From NCBI GenBank assembly GCA_963932185.1, contig OZ010671.1, forward strand, positions 28,152,051 through 28,216,050: a stretch of DNA of 64,000 nt. The letters are read 5' to 3'. Origin of the DNA: Troglohyphantes excavatus. Taxonomy: Eukaryota > Arthropoda > Arachnida > Araneae > Linyphiidae. The position numbers were made by a program, and so were the translations under genes. Shown piece after piece: positions 55,301 through 64,000 of the stretch; position 1 is the first letter of the stretch; the number at the start of each line of letters is the position of its first letter. The notes below the pieces were generated by a model, which searched no databases, had not been told where the DNA came from, and saw only the letters and a list, made by a program, of their open reading frames with translations.

Positions 55301-58300
55301 GAAGATAAGGAGACGACGTGATTAAAGTTCGTGCATCAAAACCTATTCAAAATCTACTATTCCACATTAAAAATTTTGTATTCAAATATCTGCAACAATA
55401 TTATATTCCGCAAAGCCGTATGTAGACTTTCATTTAGAAAATAAATCAACTGTTCATTTAAAATTGCCCCAAGCTTTTCGAGAAAGAATATATGAATATA
55501 CTTTTACAAATAAATATATTTTAAATAGACTTTAAATAAAAGTGTAATATATAAAACATTAGCTTTTCATATGATTTAGGTCATCATATGGGTATTTACA
55601 CAATTAAGCGAAAAGAGTTATTTTATTAATTCTATTTTATTAATTTCATATTTCAAAATTATAAATTTTATTAAATACTAAATACATTTTTTTTTTATTT
55701 TTAATAAACTGAATCTAATGCAATAATTATCCTTAATTTTTTAAACTTAATTTTTTTAATCGTTTATAAACTAATAAAAGCACGCTATAATGAAGAAAAT
55801 AATAAACGGTTTCACTTATTTAATTTTTTTTATCAGGTTAAATATATTGCTTTCCATTCTTGAAGGGTTTTTTGTTCACAAACAAACACTGATTTTTTTT
55901 TAAATGCATAAAAAACACGCCGCCAAACAGGGTGCGAAAGTGCCAAGAATATTTTTGAATAAAAACGCTCTTACTAGGTTTCAAAAGCAAGATATCGAGT
56001 GAACAAAAGTGTATTTAGATAGCGAAGATGTTAAGAAAAATCGTCCAGGGGTTGTTGGGCTTCCTGTCTAATTAAGCCAGATATTGTTCCTGTAGAAAGC
56101 GAGCGTTTTGCAAGCTCCAAAACAAAGTAGAATGAGAAACAAATTCCCCAAAAAACTACAAAATACGTTTTGTAATCCATTCCTATTCAATTAGAGATGT
56201 TAAATACAATCTAATATTTCTATATATTTGTTTGCGTCCTAAGTAAAAAAATTGAACTGTTATCGGCGAAAAAGTGCTATCTTGTTTTGGTCGAAAGTGA
56301 AATTTTTATATTTTATGTTATAATTGTATCATATGAAAAAAAATTATGTTGCATTGACTGAAATACAAAGGAACAAATTGCAAATGGGTTATTGACGATT
56401 TATTACCTCTTTTCCATTTTTAAATTTTCTAGAAAAATCTCTAAACTTTGGTTTGTAAAATTTAAAAAAAATTGTGGTTCCTTCGAAATTATTTTCCTTT
56501 AAGGCTGATTCATTTATCCCATAATGCTCACTCGCCATTTTAGCATTTTATGGAAATTATTTTCAGCTTTTGCCTTCATTTTCTTGTTAAAAAAATTAAA
56601 ACACGCTCATTTTTTTTCAAATTTGTAATAAATGGTTTAAAAAACATTTCATATTTTCGTTGAGAAAAAGAATGAATTGAATTTATTATACTTTGCATTA
56701 ATAGAAATTTTGCGCATATTTTGTGACAATGGTGCAAATTCAAAATGGTTGCTATGGAATGAAATTGAACTTGCTTACATTTAAATTATTTGTACTCCTT
56801 GTTTCCTAATGTAAGTTACATTTTCTGAATATTTTCAGTATGGGTTTGAGAAATACAACTAATGTACAAAAAAATTCCTTACTTTATAAAAATGTATCTT
56901 GATTTATATATTGATTTAGTACCAAATGAAATTATGACTTTTCAACTGTAGTGTAAGTTACAAAAAAGAACAAAAGTTCTTCTAATTTTTCTAAATTGAG
57001 CCACAATTAAAAACAATTAAGAGCTTTCCTCCTCTATACTAATCTCTATCAGACTGCTGTTTTGGTTTTTTAAAAGAATTGTTAAAAAAAAGGTGCAAAT
57101 ATTACTTGCCTTTTCCCGTTTTTCACTCTGTATAGTATTTTTCCTATGTAGCTCGTACGTTTTTGGATTTGCCGGTGTTTCTCTGTTGACAAATAGTCCA
57201 GAGACCACTTCACTTCACTTTGGAAATAAATCTCTTCCAAAACGATCATTTTAAGATCGGAACAGATTTATTATTACCTGATCACATATAAATAATAATT
57301 GATCAGCCTTTGAAGTAGTATTTATGTTTTTTCTTTGTACATAAAGTAAGCAAATACTTTTTACTTTAAGTAAATACTTGTATGATTATTTATCAAACTG
57401 TATGCAAATGTCATTTCAGTTAACCGTGCCATATTATGTAAATGAAATTGGCCTTTTAGTATATAAACCAACTTCATTCTGCATAACTCCCAAGCGTTGC
57501 AATAAAATTTTGCATAATTGTGTACAATAACTGTAATCCTCAATATTATCTTGAAACTAATTAAACGAATTACATATAGTAGTACTTAAAAAAGTCATTA
57601 TTTTATGTAAGTTATTAAAATTTTATTGCAAGCCACATCGGAAACAAAGTATTAATTAAAACTTTATCACTAAATAAATTTTTAATGGTATATTTGCCCC
57701 GAATAATATTTTATTCATTAAAGTAACGAAAATCTTCTAAAAATGAAACTTTTTCTACTATCTTACAAAAATTAATCTTCACGCTTATTGCTTGAATTTA
57801 TTCGATGAAAAGACTTTTTTACCTTTGAGTGTTATACTTTTAGTTATTTTATTTTTATTTTGCTGTAGAATATAAACCCAAAGAATTTTAATCCGTTTTA
57901 ATGTTGGGTAGCAATCGAAATTTCATTAATTTAGAAGATGAAAGAAGAACAAATAAAACCTTTTACTTTAATCAGAGTATTATTTTTTATATTTTTAAAC
58001 TTATTCTCTCTCAAACTATTCTTTTATCAAAACTAATTTTTTTTAGTACAATGATTCGTATTTTAAATAAAGTATGATAATACACGATTCAGGTTATTAG
58101 TTTTACTTTAACACAGACATTAAAGCACATTTTTAACATTGTTTATTAGTAATGTTCTGTTATTTTATTCGAAAATCACTTTTTTTTTGTACGTTAATTA
58201 TATTATTTGAACATATTTATATATAATTAATTATATTATTTTTTGAATAATTATTATTATTTTAAAACAAAGCTTTAAAATTCTCTTTACTTATAAAATA

Positions 58301-58302
58301 TA
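52400..58302. other. Long AT-rich stretch, no feature seen
   Basis: About 5.9 kb with no ORF of note and no repeat match beyond simple AT runs. Slightly more complex patches lie at 54720-55080 and 55900-56110. This is most likely intronic or intergenic DNA. Confidence 0.5.
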
Positions 58303-59305
58303 CACTCAAACCTGCTTTTGTGCGGTGGATAGGGACCGCATAAAAAAATTCAAAAAAAATCGCACAAAACTTTACGAGTAACTATAAAAAATAGTTTTCG
58401 CAACACAATTAAAAAAAATTGTGCGGTGAATAGGGACCGCATAAAAAAGTCTCACTTAGAAAATAACTCAAAACCTTACGAAATAACTAGGAATTGTTTT
58501 TTTAAACGAAATCAAGACACGAGGCTTGACAGCTACGTGGAATCTCGCCAAACCTTTTGGAATCTGATTTAGAAAATACACATGCAAACATTTTTAAATA
58601 TTTTATTTACATATGTACTTATTTTACACATACAAAACTTTTCGAAACGTATAACCATTATCCTTCGTAGTCCGACAATACGCGAACTTTCTTGTGGTAA
58701 ACTGGTTCAAAATCGCTTTCGTCACTTGAAGATACTACCTCGCACTCGTTTAGAGTTGACTTTTTTTCAGTTACCATGTAGTCAGTGATCAGTTTTTGCG
58801 ACGACTGTTGTTTCACTAGACACTTGTATATGTCTCAATAGCCAGATACTCAATTATGTTCCAATTTCCCAGAAAAAAAATTCAGCATGAAACCTTCATC
58901 AAAATTGTCAAATTGAAGGTTTCTTGAAGGTTTTATAAAGGATATTGAAACAAAAAATTGCAGTTTTTTTGAAGTTTTTATTTTTCCTGCGTAAAACCTT
59001 TAAAATATCTGCATTTTCCCTTCATGATTAAACATTGAAGGTTTTTTGCAAGTTTTTATGAAGGTTTTTTGCAGTTTTTATGAAGGACATTGAAACAAAT
59101 ACCTTTAATTTTATAGATCTTCAAAAAACCTGCAGTTTTCCTGCACAAAACCTTCAATTTCAAAATTTTGATGAAGGTGTTATGCTGACTTTTTTTGCTG
59201 GGTTGATAGAAATTTTCATATACCGCACACAAAAAAATCTCACAAAAAAAATCTCACAAATAAAAAATCGCACAAAAAAAGACCGCGCAAAAACAGGTTT
59301 GAGTG
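58303..59305 (+). mobile_element. TA-inserted TIR element (Tc1/mariner or pogo-like), copy 2, with nested element
   Basis: CACTCAAACCTG to CAGGTTTGAGTG, flanked by TA (58301-58302 and 59306-59307). Nearly identical to 8696-9317 outside the nested 335-bp insertion. Confidence 0.88.
58868..59202 (+). mobile_element. CCCAGC-type palindromic TIR element, copy 4 (nested)
   Basis: CCCAG to CTGGG, 335 bp, with TT on both sides. The empty site (CCACATTGATTGAAA) is visible in the 8696-9317 copy. Confidence 0.88.
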
Positions 59306-59309
59306 TATT

Positions 59310-60325
59310 GTACATCGCATTCTTATAGCATACCAATAGCATTTTAGTTTCTTTTATTCTAGAACATCAGCATTGCTTCTTATTTACATAGGAATTCCAC
59401 CATTCCATGTAAAAGCCCAATCAAAATGAGCAAACTGCGGAATCATCAAAATAATTTCCTTTTCTATCTTTTACTACAAATTTAAAAGTTTATCGCCGTT
59501 AAAGTCCAACAACTTCGCTTAAACAATTCGCATTAACTTTAGTGGCCATTATCATTACACTTACAAGGTCCATTACTTACTCATTATTCAGATCCTTCCC
59601 CATTATTCGAACAAATTTATGGGCTATTAGCTTTAAGGTTAGTTTGATCCTCGATTTATAAACTTATCTTTAGTAATTTTTACCAAACATTTCATTTTTA
59701 AAAAATTAAATAAAGAATGTAATGCCAACGTTGCCAGTAAAGTTTTAATAAATAAGTAAATAATCGAAAAGACCTATTTTCGAATCCGATTACGATATCT
59801 GTTAACTGTTGTGAGGATAATTTTAATTTTATATTATTATTTTTACTATGTTATCTACAATACCCTCGTGATTTTTGTGTATTTTTTGGAAGGAGTGAGT
59901 GGCAACGGTGGATAAAAAAGAATTGGAAATTAAATTTGAAAAAATAGTTGTAAGAAGAGATTCTGAGGAATAAGAAAGAATATATTGTCTTTTCTGTTTT
60001 TATAAATACATCTGATATGGACTGTTTTCTTTCGATAATCTTTTCACGATAAATATTACTTGTCTGATCAAGTGCTGGTAGCACATTTTCGTTCCACGAC
60101 ACAACAATATCTTTCAATAAAGTAAGACTTTTGAAAATAATCTTATTTACGGAACGGAAGACCATTCTGCTATTACATCACGATAATTTTCATCTTTTTG
60201 CACACGCTCTTCCCCTATGTCACGACCCACAGAAATGTTAGTCTTACCCCACCCCCTTCCCCATATCACCTCACAATATATTTTTGCAATTGAAAAATGT
60301 TGAAGAGAACTTCCAACATGCGTAC
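59310..60325. other. Unique DNA, no gene recognised
   Basis: Fairly complex sequence without repeats; a minus-strand ORF at 59851-60165 has no recognisable feature. Confidence 0.4.
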
Positions 60326-60328
60326 ACC

Positions 60329-60605
60329 GTAAAAATAATTTTACTTAAAAATGATTTACCTGAATCTATTCGTTTTTCTTTGAGTACAATTGCACTGTAA
60401 ATGAGCGACGACGTACTCAAGTTAAAGTAACAGTACTTTCTCAAAAATGAACAGTGTGATTTAATATTGCTAATACCAGCTTCTGTTCAAGCCATTTCAA
60501 CAAAGCGACCTGACACACTTAAAAAAATTGTTCAGAATATAGTTTTCCGCCTTATTTGACGTCGATTCCTTAAAAGGAAACTGAGTTATTACAACTCAAT
60601 CCATT
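60329..60605 (-). mobile_element. CACTG-type TIR element, copy G (partial)
   Basis: From CACCGTAAAAATAATTTTAC through CGTTTTTCTTTGAGTACAAT and AGTACTTTCTCAAAAATGA to GTTATTACAACTCAAT. The half containing the tRNA-like block is missing. Confidence 0.75.
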
Positions 60606-61084
60606 TCCCCTCAAAATGACCTAATTATTGAGGATTGTACTTCTTTTCAAATTTTCATTTTTCAGGTAAAGCAATTGATTTTAAGAAAAAGCTCTAAACT
60701 TTTCCCACAATGTTATCATTATCTATCATTTAAACAAAATGTCATTAGAGGCGCACTTAATTAAAGTTTATGTTCGTACAAACATAGACATTTTTTTTAA
60801 TTTTGAAGTAAGAGTTCGTTGTAATAACTCAGTTCCTTTTAACATATCAATGTAAAATAAAATAGAAGACCTTCTTCTTAAATCCTGCTTTAAGCTTGCT
60901 AAAATTCATTATCATGATGTTGTGCTTGGCGCAAACGAAATTTGACTTTTACGTCAATTGGCGAAATACATCAAATAAATATTTTTATATAAATACAATT
61001 CATCTTGTAATAAATATATCGAAACACACTCTATGTAAAAACCTTCCTCAGAGTGGAAACTATAATTTTCCTTTTTAATTTTGT

Positions 61085-62300
61085 TTACACAAATTTGGAG
61101 TGTATAGTCTGTTTTATTGTTCAGTGTTTAAATAGTTCAGAATTAAATATGAGACAACTACTCATTAATATGCCAACTAACACTATGAATTAGACAAATT
61201 TTATATATATAGTTTATTTTATTATTATATGCTTAAGTATGTCAGAGCTAGATAAGAAACATACACTTAATACAATGCCAATATATATCGTTAATTAGGC
61301 AAGCTTGAAGTATATGGTTTATTTTATTATTCTATGTTTAAATAGGTCAGAATTGTATAAGAGACATCCACTCAATAAAATGCCAACTAATACCATGAAT
61401 TAGACACATTTGAGTTGTAGGATCTATTTTATTATTCAATCATTAAATGTATCAGAATTATATAAGAGAAAGACGCAATAAAATACCAACACTAATACCA
61501 TGAATTATACAAATTTGAAGTGTATAGCTTATTTTATTATTAAATGTCTAAATAGATCAGAATTATATAACAGACAACCACTCAATAAAATACCAACTAG
61601 TTCCACGAATTAGACACATTTTAGTTGTATGATATATTTTATTATTCAATGTTTAAATATAACAGAATTAAATAAGAGATAAAATGTCAATACTAATACC
61701 ATGAATTTGGAAAATTTGAGGTGTACGATCTGTTATATTATTCCATGTTTAAATAGATCAGAAGTATATCAGAGACAGGTCACAAAATAAAATGCTAACT
61801 AATATCATGAATTAGACACATTTGAGGTGTATGATCTATTTTATTATTAAAAGTTTAAATAGATCAGAATTATATAAGAGACAGACACTCAGTAAAATGC
61901 CAACTAATAAAGTGAATTAGACAAATTTGAAGTGTATGATCTATTTTATTATTTAAAGTTTGAATATATCAGAATTATATAAGAGACAGTCACTCAATAA
62001 AATACCGACTATTATCATGAATTATACAAATTTGAGGTGTATGATCTATTTTATTATTCAAAATTTAAATCCATCAGAAATATATTTGAAACTGGCACTC
62101 AATAAAATACCGACTAATATCATGAATTAGACATATTCATTTGAGGTGTATGATCTATTTTATTATTCAATGTTTAAATAGATCAGAATTATATGAGACA
62201 GCCATTCAAGAAAATGCCAACTAATACCATAATTTAGACAAATTTGAGGTGCAGGATCCATTTCATTATTCAATATTTAAGTAGGTCAGAATGAAATAAG
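61085..62300 (+). repeat. Satellite array, about 105-bp unit, 12 copies
   Basis: Units contain GTTTAAATAGATCAGAATTA, AAGAGACA, ACTCAATAAAATGCCAACTA and ATGAATTAGACAAATTTGAG, with starts spaced 98-110 bp. There are no near-identical neighbours, so the array is old or drifting. Confidence 0.95.
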
Positions 62301-62879
62301 GCGCATCCACTTCAAGTGTACAGAAACCATTCGGCACACCTGAATGTTTTCCAAGATGCTCCGATCCAGAATTTAGCAACAAGTAGGTATGCAAGATGAC
62401 GTCACCCCCCACGGTTAAGATTCAGAAATCGATTGCCAGAACGATATGTTTCCATAGCGACGTGTTCGCAGGGGGGATCTAACAGGTTGAACAACAGTGA
62501 AAGAGCTCGGGGGATCATTACATCTGGGGTAGACAAGACGGCAAACTACTAGTGAAACACACCTATTTACCTAGCATTATCCCTGGAATTATCCCCCATT
62601 ATTAGTAAACCGTCGGATTATTGTTAGCGCTGGCCCAGTCTGAGGAAGGTGAGTATGTATGTAATGAGGAGGAGAGAGCATGGCAAACATTATGACAGAT
62701 AAAAATGATGAATCGACGGATAGGAGAATAAGCAGATTATCTATCGATGGCTTTTTGGCATTAATAGATCGCGTTTAGTAAGTTTTCAATGCAAATATTT
62801 TTTTTAATTATTCGGGTTTAATGGAACACATAACCCATAAAATTATAAAATTTTCGATGTTTTTTTTTTTTTAATTTTT
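62301..62879 (+). other. High-complexity block between two satellites, with a donor-like site
   Basis: No repeat match; GC content is well above the surroundings. GAGGAAG|GTGAGTATG at 62642-62657 is a strong splice-donor match preceded by 13 open codons but no start codon. Downstream lie TTATGACAGATAAAA and TTATCTATCGAT, transcription-factor-like words. It could be a 5' non-coding exon or an enhancer. Confidence 0.3.
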
Positions 62880-64000
62880 TTTAAAAAGTAGGTATCAATT
62901 AATGTTTTTGTTTCTTGTATTTTTTGCTAAAATTATGGTTTGAAATTTTCTAAATATGTTTGAAAAAATTCTTGTACTGTACCAATGTTTTTTAAGGAGT
63001 TATTTGAGATGTTATGCGGGATGACCGGTACACTGTAAAAAAAGGTGCTTTACGTACTCCTTCTTCTTTAAGTACAATTACATCATAAATTGACGTACGT
63101 TTTTTTTTTTTTTTTTTTTTTGCTAAAATTATAGTTTTGAATTTTCTAAATATGTTTCAATAAATTCTTGGAACTGTATCATTGTTTTTTTAAAGAGTTG
63201 TTTGAGATGTTATGCGGATGACAGGTACACTCTAAAAAAAAGGTGCTTAACGTACTCGTTCTTCTTTAAGTACAATTGCATCAAAAATTGACGTACGTTT
63301 TTTTTTGTTAATTTTTTTTTGTTAAAATTATAGTTTTGATTTTTCTAAATATGTTTGAAAAAATTCTTAAACTGTATCAATGTTTTTTAAAGAGTTATTT
63401 GAGATGTTATGCAGGATGACCGGTACACTCTAAAAAAAAGGTGATTAACGTACTCGTTCTTCTTTAAGTACAATTGCATCATAAATTGACGTACGTTTTT
63501 TTTTAATTTTTTTTTGTTAAAATTATAGTTTTGAATTTTCTAAATATGTTTGAAAAAATTCTTAAACTGTATCAATGTTTTTTTAAAGAGTTGTTTGAGA
63601 TGTTATGCTGGATGACCGGTACACTCTAAAAAAAAGGTGCTTAACGTACTCGTTCTTCTTTAAGTACAATTGCATCATAAATTGACGTACGTTTAGGTTT
63701 TTTGCATTTTTTGCTAAAATTATAGTTTTGAATTTTCTAAATATGTTTGAAAAAATTCTTAAACTGTATCAATGTTTTTTAAAGAGTTATTTGAGATGTT
63801 ATGCTGGATGACCGATACACTCTAAAAAAAAAGGTGCTTAACGTACTCGTTCTTCTTTAAGTACAATTGCATCATAAATTGACGTACGTTTAGTTTTTTT
63901 GCATTTTTTGCTAAAATTATAGTTTTGAATTTTCTAAATATGTTTGAAAAAATTCTTAAACTGTATCAATGTTTTTTAAAGAGTTATTTGAGATGTTATG
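62880..64000 (+). repeat. Satellite array, about 195-bp unit, built on a CACTG element end
   Basis: Five to six units to the window edge, period 192-203 bp. Each contains CACTCTAAAAAAAAGGTGCT, CGTACTCGTTCTTCTTTAAG and ATCATAAATTGACGTACG. These are the terminal and subterminal parts of the CACTG family, joined to ATTATAGTTTTGAATTTTCT and GAGTTATTTGAGATGTTATG. The array is cut by the window end. Confidence 0.92.

Overview
The window looks like non-coding, repeat-dominated DNA from a large, AT-rich animal genome. There is no convincing host protein-coding gene, no operon structure and no true tRNA or rRNA gene. Almost everything recognisable is a transposon or its decayed remains, plus microsatellites and tandem satellites. 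The element types are Tc1/mariner, PIF/Harbinger, CR1-like and R1/I/jockey-like LINEs, a Penelope-like element, tRNA-derived SINEs and many TIR/TA elements. Together with very long (TA)n tracts they fit an arthropod, and I lean towards an arachnid (spider-like) genome. That assignment rests on remembered style of the repeats, not on a search. Layout: 0-4 kb is a nested structure, a 780-bp-class TIR element whose own termini contain (TA)n, invaded in that (TA)n by a 2.4-kb decayed DNA transposon. 4.8-9.3 kb holds a tandem array of about 220-bp exon-like units (minus strand) interrupted by a CACTG-type TIR element and by a 5'-truncated LINE whose 3' UTR contains about 415 bp of pure TA. Beside it is a 622-bp TA-inserted TIR element. 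9.4-16.8 kb holds a possible miniature LTR element, minisatellites, two tRNA-derived SINEs and a CR1-like LINE tail. 17.9-21.0 kb is two tandem arrays. 21-30 kb holds further CACTG elements carrying tRNA-like promoter boxes, two internally deleted mariner-type elements and a SINE. 30.3-35.7 kb is rich in inverted repeats: a foldback element, a Penelope-like remnant with a GIY-YIG domain and hammerhead ribozyme motifs, a 445-bp inverted duplication and a Harbinger derivative with a MADF-like fragment. 36-46 kb holds more TIR elements, including a second copy of the first element with a clean 9-bp duplication, and a large TA/GT microsatellite. 46-58 kb is mostly featureless AT-rich DNA with one LINE tail and one candidate short first coding exon near 52.35 kb. 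58.3-59.3 kb is a TIR element nested by a 335-bp one. 61-64 kb is two satellites, the second built around the end of the CACTG element, separated by a high-complexity block. Functionally the window reads as a history of insertions: TA-targeting transposons use TA microsatellites that other elements brought in, TIR elements carry tRNA-like promoter modules, and element ends are amplified into satellites. If a host gene spans the region, the window is mostly intron or intergenic DNA.
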